This document shows, piece by piece, positions 1-7,018 of a stretch of 9,710 bases of DNA (position 1 is the stretch's first letter; each line of letters begins with the position of its first letter). The stretch is from Candidatus Zixiibacteriota bacterium. Lineage in GTDB: Bacteria > Zixibacteria > MSB-5A5 > GN15 > JAAZOE01. The stretch lies in the NCBI GenBank assembly GCA_030588275.1, contig JAUUYJ010000075.1, positions 1 through 9,710 on the forward strand. The letters run 5' to 3'. Both the position numbers and the translations under genes were made by a program. Under the pieces are notes generated by a model. The model saw nothing but the letters and a program-made list of their open reading frames with translations, was not told where the DNA came from and made no database searches.

Positions 1-26
1 GCTGGTTGGTGGGCCGAGACGATCAT
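1..26 (-). CDS. WbqC-like family protein, N-terminal fragment (cut by window edge)
   Basis: Only the first 8 codons and two bases are present. The ATG (26-24) overlaps the TGA of the upstream aminotransferase gene in an ATGA arrangement, and the reading continues open to the window edge as MIVSAHQP. That opening (hydrophobic residues, then a HQP triplet) is how WbqC-family proteins typically begin, and these proteins are common in O-antigen and capsule loci beside sugar aminotransferases. WbqC proteins have no firmly established activity that I can cite; their position suggests a role in making or modifying an amino sugar. The overlap implies translational coupling to the aminotransferase. 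I see no strong ribosome binding site of its own. Identification from 8 residues plus context is tentative, and an unrelated protein starting the same way is possible. Confidence 0.5.
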
Positions 27-1183
27 GCGAAGGACCAATTTTCCAAACTGGCAACGATGCGGTCAACCTCTGCGTCGGTTAAGCAGGGATAGGTCGGAAG
101 GGATAGGATTGTTCTGGCCGCTTTTTCCGCATTTGGAAACAAAGCCGCATCAATACGAAGATAATTGTGCAAAAGTTCCCGACTCTCAAGCGGGATGATC
201 GAATCAATTCCGTCTGTGGCTAAGTGGTTCTGCAGATCAATCAATTTTGGTTCATCCGGTAGATTGATCAGGTATCGAAAATTGTTGCATCGACCTGATT
301 GTGTAAATTGATTTTGAAAATGGGCCTGTCCGATAGCATCATTATACCGCCCGGCGATCTCCTTGCGACGAATCAGAAATTTATCCAGCTTGTCAAACTG
401 AGCCAACGAAACGGCGGAGTTGATATCGGATAGCATAAAGTTGAACCGAGGTTGGAACTGCTCCGGGTTATCAAAATTGATATAATCGCGGAGGTGATCC
501 AAATGTTTTCTGCTTTTGGCCACGACCGCGCCACCGTACCCACCGGTTAGCAATTTGGTCGCATAAAAAGAAAATACCGACATCGCCCCTTTTGAGCCGA
601 TCGGTTGGCCGTCTGAAAAACAGGAACCGAGCGCCTGCGCGCAGTCTTCGATAACCGGCAGACCGAACCGGATAATTTCATCCAGCTCACAAGGGATTCC
701 ATAACTATGAACGGCAATAATTGCTTTAGTGCGAGTCGTTATATGCTTTTTGATATTCTCTGATGTTATGGACAGATTGTCTCGATCAATATCAACCAAA
801 ATTGGCGTGGCATTAATCATTAAGATCGCATTCAACAAGGCGGTGCAGACGTAGGTGGGAAGAATAATCTCGTCGCCGGATTTGATTCCCAGCGTGTGGA
901 GGGCCAGATAAATGCCAGCCGTACCGTTGGAACAAAGAACCGCACTATTCGGAAAGGCTACGCCCTCTTTTTCTTCCCCATCATTCTGTTGCAGTTCATG
1001 CTGAAAAACAGATTGTGTGAGTTTGCTTTCCAAACGAGCTCCTATATCACCATAGGCGACCCAGCCTGATTTGACCGCATCGTATGCGGCCAGAGCATCA
1101 TGGTCATCCAGGCATGGTTTGTTATGCGCTATCTTGCTCTGGATAAGGCTACTCTTTTTTGTGGACTGTTTGGCGGTTTGCAT
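23..1183 (-). CDS. DegT/DnrJ/EryC1/StrS-family PLP-dependent sugar aminotransferase
   Basis: Predicted 386-residue aminotransferase of the fold-type I family that moves an amino group, usually from glutamate, onto a keto group of a nucleotide-activated sugar in the cytoplasm. Seen: an NGTAG loop at about residues 86-90, DEIILPTYVC at about 104-113, the cofactor-ring motif VIEDCAQALGS at about 177-187, and SFYATK ending in the probable Schiff-base lysine K210, followed by a glycine-rich GGYGGAV. Length is normal for the family. The start is the ATG at 1183, 31 bases after the neuB stop. It lacks an obvious Shine-Dalgarno, but earlier in-frame starts would overlap neuB and add a low-complexity basic tail. 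Even so, about 17 Lys/Ser/Gln-rich residues precede the usual family start near HNKPCL. The stop overlaps the next gene. The substrate cannot be told; a 4-keto or 3-keto NDP-hexose is typical. Next to NeuB, a LegC/PseC-like role is possible but not shown. Confidence 0.93.
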   Translation of the reverse strand: MQTAKQSTKKSSLIQSKIAHNKPCLDDHDALAAYDAVKSGWVAYGDIGARLESKLTQSVFQHELQQNDGEEKEGVAFPNSAVLCSNGTAGIYLALHTLGIKSGDEIILPTYVCTALLNAILMINATPILVDIDRDNLSITSENIKKHITTRTKAIIAVHSYGIPCELDEIIRFGLPVIEDCAQALGSCFSDGQPIGSKGAMSVFSFYATKLLTGGYGGAVVAKSRKHLDHLRDYINFDNPEQFQPRFNFMLSDINSAVSLAQFDKLDKFLIRRKEIAGRYNDAIGQAHFQNQFTQSGRCNNFRYLINLPDEPKLIDLQNHLATDGIDSIIPLESRELLHNYLRIDAALFPNAEKAARTILSLPTYPCLTDAEVDRIVASLENWSFA

Positions 1184-1214
1184 ATTTGTCTGTTTCGTAC
1201 CGGGTGAATTATGA

Positions 1215-2237
1215 TTATTCAAGCGCACCCAAATTGATCGGGCTGTTTTTTTCGATTTTCTTTTTGGCCCGCCGTCCGAGAAGGTACTCAATATTTTTTG
1301 GTTCAATCGCCGAGTCGGCGTCGCTTCTTTTGAAACATACCTTATCGATAGTTATTCTTTCACCCGGATTAATGATTTGATCAGCGACGATTTTGCGGCG
1401 ACAGCTATGGCGCATCTTTTCCTCTTTAGCGGTTGGTCCGAAGGCTCCGGTTCCAATCGCTTCTTCGATAATTCGGATATCTCTGATGTACTGCTTCAAT
1501 TCATCCGCATCGGTAGAGAACCAATGATCCGGGCCGGGACCGTTTTTATCCAGAGTAAAATGTTTTTCGATGATGGTCGCTCCAAAACAGACCGCACCGA
1601 CTGCGGCGGCGGAACCGATGGTATGATCGGAAAACCCAACCGGAACGTTAAACGCCTCCCGTATGATTGGGATTTTTTTAAGATTGACCTGGTCCGGGTC
1701 GGTCGGATAGGACGATACGCAGTGCAAAACAGATAGATCATTATTGCCGGTTGCTCGAACGGTGCGGACGGCATCTTCAATCTCGTACCCATACGCCATA
1801 CCGCTCGAAATAATCATCGGTATCCCGCGCGAAGCATAATCCCTGATCAACTCCAGGTTTGTCAGATCATCGGAGCCGACTTTCAGGAAGGGAAGTTTGG
1901 TCAACGATAAGAGAAATTCCAAATCGGAACGATTTTGAGCCGTCGAGCAAAAAGTTATCCCAACCTGTCGGCAATAATCAATGATCTCCTGCCATTGGTC
2001 CGGGGCGAACTGATACCTCAAGAACATCTTCAGCATCGACTCGGTGACCTGTTGGCCCTGCGACCGATAGGTGTAGGTCTGTTTGGGGTCGGAGACGAAC
2101 TCTTCCGCTTTGAAGGTTTGAAATTTGATGCAATCGGCCCCGCAGTGGCGTGCTGTATCAATCATCTGTCGGGCCAAAGCGATATCGCCGTTATGATTTA
2201 TTCCGGCTTCGGCGATGATAAAAACTTTGTTCTTCAT
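1215..2237 (-). CDS. neuB: NeuB-family nonulosonic acid synthase (N-acetylneuraminate / legionaminate synthase type)
   Basis: Predicted 340-residue cytoplasmic enzyme condensing phosphoenolpyruvate with an N-acetyl-mannosamine-type six-carbon sugar to give a nine-carbon sialic-type acid. Seen: IAEAGINHNGD at about residues 8-18 opening the TIM barrel, KFQTF at 38-42, KVGSDDLTN at 119-127, ISSGMA at 143-148, LHCVSSYPT at 171-179, GFSDHT with H205, EKHFTLD with H226, and PGPDH at 234-238. The two histidines match the metal ligands of the Neisseria synthase. A C-terminal antifreeze-like (SAF) domain runs from about 278 to 340. R304 aligns with its catalytic arginine, but the usual RPG-x-G-x-x-P stretch reads KRSDADSAIEP. 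The ATG start is supported by GGAG 7 bases upstream and overlaps the methyltransferase stop (ATGA). Exact product (Neu5Ac, legionaminate or another nonulosonate) cannot be decided; pseudaminate synthase is less likely by motif appearance. Confidence 0.93.
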   Translation of the reverse strand: MKNKVFIIAEAGINHNGDIALARQMIDTARHCGADCIKFQTFKAEEFVSDPKQTYTYRSQGQQVTESMLKMFLRYQFAPDQWQEIIDYCRQVGITFCSTAQNRSDLEFLLSLTKLPFLKVGSDDLTNLELIRDYASRGIPMIISSGMAYGYEIEDAVRTVRATGNNDLSVLHCVSSYPTDPDQVNLKKIPIIREAFNVPVGFSDHTIGSAAAVGAVCFGATIIEKHFTLDKNGPGPDHWFSTDADELKQYIRDIRIIEEAIGTGAFGPTAKEEKMRHSCRRKIVADQIINPGERITIDKVCFKRSDADSAIEPKNIEYLLGRRAKKKIEKNSPINLGALE

Positions 2238-2956
2238 TTTTTTACTCCGACAACGATCCATTCCGAGTAATGGTAGCGGTGGTCGCAACTGTCGTACATC
2301 GTTTCGGTACTGTGCTTATTGATGAACTTGATGTCGAGGAAATCAAAAATTTCATCCAAATCTTCACGGGTGGAAAAATGAGCGATCCCGGTATCTTTAA
2401 AGCTCCCGGATTGAAAACCGGTGAAGCTGTTTTTTTCAATTTTGGTTGCGAAATTCTCATCCCGGTTGGCTCGGACACAATCGGGGTGGTCGTCACGATA
2501 GATAAACGAGATAACCATCCCGCCCGGTTTCAAAACCCGGTTAGCTTCCTGCCAGTTGGTTTTGATCTCCTCAAGAGTTCCACAATAGGTTGATTCCCGA
2601 TCAACGATGATATCAAAACTCTGGTCCTCAAACGGCAAGTCGCCAAAGTCGGCCCTCTTGAGGGTTGGCGAAAAACCATGCTTATCCAGTTGCTCAGCCG
2701 CTATGGCGCAGGCGCTATCAGATCCATCAATACCATAAACGTCAAAACCTTCGCGACAAAAAAACCACAGGTTGTTTCCGGCTCCGCACCCGATTTCCAA
2801 AACTTTGGTTTCCTGACGGGAACTGCTGGCGTTTTTTAAAAATTTGAGGGCCTGAAAAAAAGTCGGCACCAGCTCGCCGTATGGATAGCGATTGATATGG
2901 GCATTTTGTGAGTAAATTTTCTCTTCCCATGCTTGATCAATTTGCCCTGTCTTCAT
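2234..2956 (-). CDS. Class I SAM-dependent methyltransferase
   Basis: Predicted 240-residue soluble methyltransferase. Seen: the SAM-binding glycine loop VLEIGCGAGNN at about residues 52-62 (motif I), an acidic residue in GIDGSD at 75-80 (ribose contact), ADFGDLPFEDQSFDIIVD at 102-119 (motifs II/III), and RVLKPGGMVI at 140-149 (post-III), all in the canonical order. An N-terminal stretch with INRYPYGELVP precedes the Rossmann domain. The frame stays open upstream for 42 codons, but the ATG at 2956 with GAGGG 7 bases ahead is clearly the better start. The stop overlaps the neuB ATG, so the two are probably made together. That coupling, and its place in a polysaccharide locus, suggest O- or N-methylation of a sugar, possibly a nonulosonic acid or its amino-acid/acyl substituent. 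The methyl acceptor is not readable from sequence. Confidence 0.9.
   Translation of the reverse strand: MKTGQIDQAWEEKIYSQNAHINRYPYGELVPTFFQALKFLKNASSSRQETKVLEIGCGAGNNLWFFCREGFDVYGIDGSDSACAIAAEQLDKHGFSPTLKRADFGDLPFEDQSFDIIVDRESTYCGTLEEIKTNWQEANRVLKPGGMVISFIYRDDHPDCVRANRDENFATKIEKNSFTGFQSGSFKDTGIAHFSTREDLDEIFDFLDIKFINKHSTETMYDSCDHRYHYSEWIVVGVKK
2245..2248 (-). promoter_or_regulatory. Ribosome binding site of neuB
   Basis: The minus strand reads GGAG followed by 7 bases and the ATG at 2237. It lies inside the 3' end of the methyltransferase gene. It selects the MKNKVFI start over the longer in-frame reading that begins near 2288. Confidence 0.7.
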
Positions 2957-2963
2957 GTACTGT

Positions 2964-2968
2964 CCCTC
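2964..2968 (-). promoter_or_regulatory. Ribosome binding site of the methyltransferase gene
   Basis: The minus strand reads GAGGG, then 7 bases, then the ATG at 2956. It is the strongest Shine-Dalgarno match in the window and fixes the start of the methyltransferase inside a longer open frame. Confidence 0.75.
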
Positions 2969-2978
2969 ATTTCCATTT

Positions 2979-3003
2979 AGAAAAAGATTCCCGATTATCC
3001 GGG
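2979..3003 (-). terminator. Weak terminator-like hairpin between the glycosyltransferase and methyltransferase genes
   Basis: In the 100-base gap the minus strand shows CCCG, a 6-base loop GATAAT, then CGGG (3003-2990), followed by AATCTTTTTCT. A 4-base GC stem with a short T-rich tail could act as a partial terminator or attenuator. The stem is short and the tail interrupted, so chance is a real alternative. A TTGACA hexamer lies just before it at 3012-3007 but has no good -10 partner. Confidence 0.2.
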
Positions 3004-3056
3004 CCATGTCAACAAAAAGTGGGCGTGCGGTGGTTGAACTACTGTCACGGCAACAG

Positions 3057-4154
3057 CTAATTTTCCAACAGCAGATCGACAAACTGTCGGGCGGTCTTTG
3101 CCCAACTAAACAGCTTCGCCTGCTGTAGGCCGCTTTCGATAAATTGTTGGCGCAGGCTTTCGTCAGTTAGCATCCGGTTAATTTTCTCGGCGATATCTCC
3201 GACGTTATGCGGGTCGCAGTATAATGCCGCCGGACCACAGACTTCTCGGATAGGTGGAATGTCGGATGCGATGACCGGGCATCCGCAGGCAATCGCTTCC
3301 AAAGGTGGCAGGCCAAACCCTTCGTAGAGCGAGGGGTAAATAAAACAGGCGGCATGCTCGTAGAGGGAACGAAGTTGATTGTCAGAAACGTGATCCATAT
3401 AGGTAACGTTACTTTCCAATTTTTTGCTTTGCGCTCCAAATACTTTTTGATTTGTGCCGCCAACAATCACGACGTCAAATTCAATTTTTTCTAGTTTTTC
3501 CAAAGCCAGAATAATTGACTGAAAGTTTTTGCGTGGGCTGAGACTGCTCACGGCTAAAAGAAACGGCCTTTTTTTTAGTCCATTTTTGACGATCAGGTCA
3601 TCCTGTGGGGCGGTTCGGTAGATATGCTCATGACCATGATAGATGGCGGTGATTTTCTCTGGTGATATATTTAGATAACGGCTGATATCTTTTTTGGAAA
3701 ATTCGGAAACGGTTAAAATGCGTGTGACGATCTGTCCCAAGCCATATTGAATCATGCGATACCATAAACAAAAAGCAAAGGAGAAGGAATCGGGGACGGC
3801 AAAGACGGCGGCATCATGGATCGTAACGATCTGATCCCGACGGCACAGCGGACCGATATTACACAGGCTGATCAATGTCCCGCCACGCGAATGCCAGGGG
3901 AGTTCAAACTGCTCCCATATCTGGCCGGATAATCGGCCAACTTGCCTAATCTCGATACTGCTCACTTCCAGCTTATGAATGATATCTTTGGGGGCTAGGA
4001 TGGTAAACGATATGTTATTAAACTTCTGCGGTTCAGCTTTAATCAGGCTGTCCAATGCCAGCATCAGTTCGATCGCATACCTTTGAACGCCAGTCAGAGT
4101 TTGCGTCAAAAACCGGCCATTGATATAGAATTTTCTTACCGGTCTATTTTTCAA
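3057..4154 (-). CDS. Family-4 type (GT-B) glycosyltransferase
   Basis: Predicted 365-residue retaining glycosyltransferase that would add one sugar from a nucleotide donor to the lipid-linked repeat unit at the inner face of the cytoplasmic membrane. Seen: N-terminal acceptor-domain opening FYINGRFL with the glycine-rich TGVQRYA at about residues 21-27, TIHDAAVF at 111-118, LTVSEFSKKDI at 147-157, AVSSLSPRKN at 201-210 starting the donor domain, and the E-x7-E motif EGFGLPPLE at 278-286, followed by GCPVIASDIP. The start is uncertain. The frame is open to 4259 and would overlap the polymerase gene by 53 bases. I chose the TTG at 4154 because homologous proteins begin just before the YINGRFL motif, but no start here has a good Shine-Dalgarno. 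Other TTG starts are at 4172, 4229 and 4259. An A8 run encodes LKKR near residue 193. Sugar specificity is unknown. Confidence 0.9.
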   Translation of the reverse strand: MKNRPVRKFYINGRFLTQTLTGVQRYAIELMLALDSLIKAEPQKFNNISFTILAPKDIIHKLEVSSIEIRQVGRLSGQIWEQFELPWHSRGGTLISLCNIGPLCRRDQIVTIHDAAVFAVPDSFSFAFCLWYRMIQYGLGQIVTRILTVSEFSKKDISRYLNISPEKITAIYHGHEHIYRTAPQDDLIVKNGLKKRPFLLAVSSLSPRKNFQSIILALEKLEKIEFDVVIVGGTNQKVFGAQSKKLESNVTYMDHVSDNQLRSLYEHAACFIYPSLYEGFGLPPLEAIACGCPVIASDIPPIREVCGPAALYCDPHNVGDIAEKINRMLTDESLRQQFIESGLQQAKLFSWAKTARQFVDLLLEN

Positions 4155-4206
4155 AATCGCTTTACCGTGCAATAAAATATTGCGAAGCGGACCACAATAG
4201 CCAGAA

Positions 4207-5547
4207 TCATCCTGATAAATCCTGATCAATGCGCCGTTTGTTTCGTTGAAGATTGCCAAGCAGTCCGGTACTGCCTAACTCCAGCAGTAATAAAACAAGA
4301 ATTTTGACAATCATCCCATAAGTAAAAAAGACGGCGAAGTTGCCGGAAAGCAAAACGGTCAGATAAGGAACCAAAACGACAATGGTGACAATAGACCGAA
4401 ACGGATGGCGATAAATGATTGAGTAATGCAAATAGTATAGAATGATAAAAAAGAACAGACCGGCGGCAAATTGGATTATCAGGGCGATGGCAAGCGGAAA
4501 ACTGGCGATCAAAATAGCCGGGTAGGTCATGGTGTAGAGGTAGCCCCGCTCGATGATCGGGAAGGCGATATCCGGGCCGAGAACTTTTATCATCAGGTAT
4601 TGCATCCCGACTTCCGAAGATGGAACGGAGGCAGGCTCAAACAGATTTTGTAACTCGATCTGAAATTGATCCGGACTGTACAGATCATAATTGTTTACAC
4701 CATAATCGACCGCCCACCACATCTCACCCTCAAAAGCAAAGACCCGGTTAATAAAATAATTCAGGGCGATTTCGCTATCTCCCATAACGAAGTAATAGCT
4801 CCCCAAAGCGAACGAACCAAGAACCAAAATGATGACAATCATGGTGACAACGTAGCGGGTCTTGAACAGATCTAATTTCGGATTTTTGTAAAAACGCCGG
4901 GCATAAATGGGGGCAAAGTACGGAATCAAAAGAAGCAAAAAAGCCGAAAATTTGTTTCCAATCAGAATGGTAAAGAGGAGGTAAACTCCTAAAAGGAATC
5001 CATTGATCGAAAGCGGTCCGATTTTTTTTCCCTCTTTGCGAAAATATCCCAGGGCAAAAGCGAGGATGAAGCTATGGACGATTAGAACCTTTTCAAGAGG
5101 ATTAGCCTGCAGGAAAAAGGCGTGTCGGTGCAGACCGTTCAAAAGAGGAATCCCCTCGGTGGCAAAAGAGTAACTAATATAAAGGATCACCGATGCGATG
5201 ATGGCATAGCCGATCAGTTTTAAATTTTTTAAGCGAACCGTTTCGTCGGAGAATGTATAATCGGTTCGGGCCAATTTCCTCGGGCCGACAATTGAGGCGA
5301 TCGCCAGAAAGCCACAATTGAAAACGATATAGAACAGCGCTAAGCGCAAAGTGGCATAGGTTGGGACGGTCGTCCGAAAAAGTTCAATGTTGTAGATTCC
5401 GGTGTCGTTATAAAAACAGGAGATCAGCGCCCAACTCTGCACAAAAGTCAAAAAGGCAAAATAGACAAAATAAGCTTTGTGCCGTTTTAGAATATACAGG
5501 CTGAAAATAACATAGATCAGAATGGCACAACCGTTAAGCAATATCAC
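4207..5547 (-). CDS. wzy: Polytopic membrane protein, probable O-antigen/repeat-unit polymerase (Wzy-like)
   Basis: Predicted 446-residue integral membrane protein with about ten or more hydrophobic segments, e.g. residues 5-20, 66-86, 111-126, 155-167, 183-215, 233-255, 340-372 and 385-425. A long, probably periplasmic, loop lies between about 256 and 335. The loop carries INRVFAFEGEMWWAVDYG (266-283), with an arginine, a glutamate and a Trp pair, and continues to IIERGYLYTMTYPAIL. Multi-helix topology with one large loop and low sequence identity is what Wzy polymerases show; they join undecaprenyl-linked repeat units at the periplasmic face. Its position beside glycosyltransferases, and the lack of another candidate, support this. 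The start is GTG (5547) with GAAGG 9 bases ahead, giving a 14-base overlap with the upstream gene. An A8 run lies at 5029-5022. A membrane ligase or acyltransferase is an alternative, but no such motif is seen. Confidence 0.75.
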   Translation of the reverse strand: MILLNGCAILIYVIFSLYILKRHKAYFVYFAFLTFVQSWALISCFYNDTGIYNIELFRTTVPTYATLRLALFYIVFNCGFLAIASIVGPRKLARTDYTFSDETVRLKNLKLIGYAIIASVILYISYSFATEGIPLLNGLHRHAFFLQANPLEKVLIVHSFILAFALGYFRKEGKKIGPLSINGFLLGVYLLFTILIGNKFSAFLLLLIPYFAPIYARRFYKNPKLDLFKTRYVVTMIVIILVLGSFALGSYYFVMGDSEIALNYFINRVFAFEGEMWWAVDYGVNNYDLYSPDQFQIELQNLFEPASVPSSEVGMQYLMIKVLGPDIAFPIIERGYLYTMTYPAILIASFPLAIALIIQFAAGLFFFIILYYLHYSIIYRHPFRSIVTIVVLVPYLTVLLSGNFAVFFTYGMIVKILVLLLLELGSTGLLGNLQRNKRRIDQDLSG

Positions 5548-6937
5548 TGGATAAAACCTTCAAAAAAGCTTTTTGTAACCGCTCAATGTTTTCCCGGCTG
5601 ATAACATAACTGCTAAAGTTGGGGTCGCTCCAGAGCGCTTCGTACGAACAATTTCCAAGGTGATCCATAAAATCGCAATCGGCCTGATAATCTCTTTTGA
5701 AACCGTTTAGCAAACTCCAAACGAGGTCGCGCAGTTCGGTCAGGTCGGTGCAGAGGTGAACCGAAGACAGGCCGGAAAAATACATTTCGGTAAACGTAAT
5801 GGCCGGGATTCCCAACAGCCCGGCCTCATAAGCGGTCGTTCCTGAAACGGTGAAGATGATTGATGCTCTGGAATAAATATCAAAAGTCGAAACATTATGA
5901 CTAACCAATCGGACATTTGGAATACGGCGAAGCTGTTTGAAAAAGTCGAGCTTCTTGATACCCAAAAAGTTGGGATGTTCCTTGATAACCAGGGTAGTAT
6001 CAAAAGGGAGGGCGCGCCTGATATCTTTGATCAGTTTCAACTGATCGCTAAAGTACGAACCGAGAACATCAATCGACGATTCTGGCTGGACATGAAGACC
6101 GTAGAATGCGATCCGCCCTTTGATCTCATCCAGCTTATCGTATTGGCTGAAATGTTTCAGATAGGTGCTGTTAAAGGCTCGCCTTAAGGTCAGTTTAATA
6201 CGTCCACCCAAGTCGTGGTGGGTCAGGTTGTCTTGCGAGAATACTTTTTTCCGCCCCAACCTGATTTTAATCGATCCGGCTATCTTTTTGGTTTCGATAA
6301 CTGGCGTTTTGTTGTGACTGTCAAAATATGACGGAGCCTTTTTTCGTGCCACGAAGCTGTCGATCAACTGTTGTCCCGAAATAGACTGATCCCGTTCCGG
6401 CCTGGCCCAGGCATCTTTTTGCATATGACTATTAAAGAAGATCACCCGGTTTTCTGGATAACGCATATTACGAGGGGAGATGAATTTGATCGCCAACTCC
6501 CGGCAGATCATATAAGTAATCAACTCGTTGATGTTGGTCGGCTCGGCGATCAAATGGGTAATCTGTTTATCAATCAGAAACCGCTTTATGTCGCGGTAAT
6601 ACAGATAGACATATTCGTTTATGTCCGGCTTGTTTTTGTACCTGACAAACTGATCCATCATCAGGCTTTGATTGGCTGTTAATCCGGCGTTCGCTTCGCT
6701 CTTTACTATATCGCTTAAAATCTGATCTTTATCCGCATCGTCAAGAAAATCATCCGATTTGTAAACCAGCTCCAAAATATCCTGAGATAAAACGCCTCTT
6801 TCTTTCAACCAGTTGGTCCAGAATTTGTCGGTTGTAATCCAGACAAGATCGTTGCCGGCCTCTTTGAGGCCGATTGAAATTTCATAAAATAACCGAGTCA
6901 GGTCAAAAATTGAAACGATGGCAATACGATTTCTCAT
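5534..6937 (-). CDS. GT-B-like transferase resembling capsular polysaccharide synthesis (KpsC/KpsS-like) proteins
   Basis: Predicted 467-residue protein without signal peptide or membrane segment. The N-terminus MRNRIAIVSIFDLTRLFYEI looks like the first strand of a GT-B Rossmann domain. The C-terminal half carries IAFYGLHVQPESSIDVLG at about residues 276-293, LVIKEHP with an HP pair at 321-322, a PNVRLVS strand at 340-346, and FTVSGTTAYEAGLLGIPAITF at 362-382. This order is typical of the capsule-synthesis family that includes Kdo transferases; HP and Ser/Thr nucleotide-contact motifs also occur in bacterial sialyltransferases. I infer transfer of a keto-acid or other sugar from a nucleotide donor. 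A middle stretch (about 195-270) is basic and not recognised. The start is the ATG at 6937 with GGAG 10 bases upstream; the frame is open to a TTG at 7048 but that extension has no ribosome binding site. Alternative: a GT-B relative with no catalytic role. Confidence 0.75.
   Translation of the reverse strand: MRNRIAIVSIFDLTRLFYEISIGLKEAGNDLVWITTDKFWTNWLKERGVLSQDILELVYKSDDFLDDADKDQILSDIVKSEANAGLTANQSLMMDQFVRYKNKPDINEYVYLYYRDIKRFLIDKQITHLIAEPTNINELITYMICRELAIKFISPRNMRYPENRVIFFNSHMQKDAWARPERDQSISGQQLIDSFVARKKAPSYFDSHNKTPVIETKKIAGSIKIRLGRKKVFSQDNLTHHDLGGRIKLTLRRAFNSTYLKHFSQYDKLDEIKGRIAFYGLHVQPESSIDVLGSYFSDQLKLIKDIRRALPFDTTLVIKEHPNFLGIKKLDFFKQLRRIPNVRLVSHNVSTFDIYSRASIIFTVSGTTAYEAGLLGIPAITFTEMYFSGLSSVHLCTDLTELRDLVWSLLNGFKRDYQADCDFMDHLGNCSYEALWSDPNFSSYVISRENIERLQKAFLKVLSSDIA
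5557..5561 (-). promoter_or_regulatory. Ribosome binding site supporting a GTG start of the polymerase candidate
   Basis: The minus strand reads GAAGG, 9 bases before the GTG at 5547, within the last codons of the upstream gene. It favours this GTG over the TTG two codons later and implies coupled translation. Confidence 0.5.
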
Positions 6938-6947
6938 CGGTGCTTGG

Positions 6948-6951
6948 CTCC
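6948..6951 (-). promoter_or_regulatory. Ribosome binding site of the capsule-synthesis-like gene
   Basis: The minus strand reads GGAG, 10 bases before the ATG at 6937. The spacing is slightly long but usable, and it sets the start 37 codons inside the longest open frame. Confidence 0.5.
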
Positions 6952-6988
6952 GGTTGATATGCGCCTTGAGGTCTCTTTGGTTCTCTTT

Positions 6989-7018
6989 ATCATAAACATA
7001 TATATTATCGTTGACCAA
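6989..7018 (-). promoter_or_regulatory. Possible sigma70-type promoter for the downstream genes
   Basis: On the minus strand TTGGTC (7018-7013) is followed, 18 bases later, by TATGAT (6994-6989), in an AT-rich setting 52 bases before the ATG at 6937. The -10 matches consensus at 5 of 6 and the -35 at 3 of 6. The position in the largest gap is sensible, but AT-rich DNA gives such matches by chance and the organism's promoter rules are unknown. Confidence 0.25.

Noticed and set aside
3007..3012. Perfect TTGACA -35 hexamer before the methyltransferase gene
   Set aside because: No acceptable -10 hexamer lies 16-18 bases downstream (AATCTT at best), and the GATAAT nearby is only 8 bases away inside the hairpin loop.
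2957..3082. 42-codon N-terminal extension of the methyltransferase
   Set aside because: It would overlap the glycosyltransferase gene, is not protein-like, and a strong GAGGG site sits before the internal ATG at 2956.
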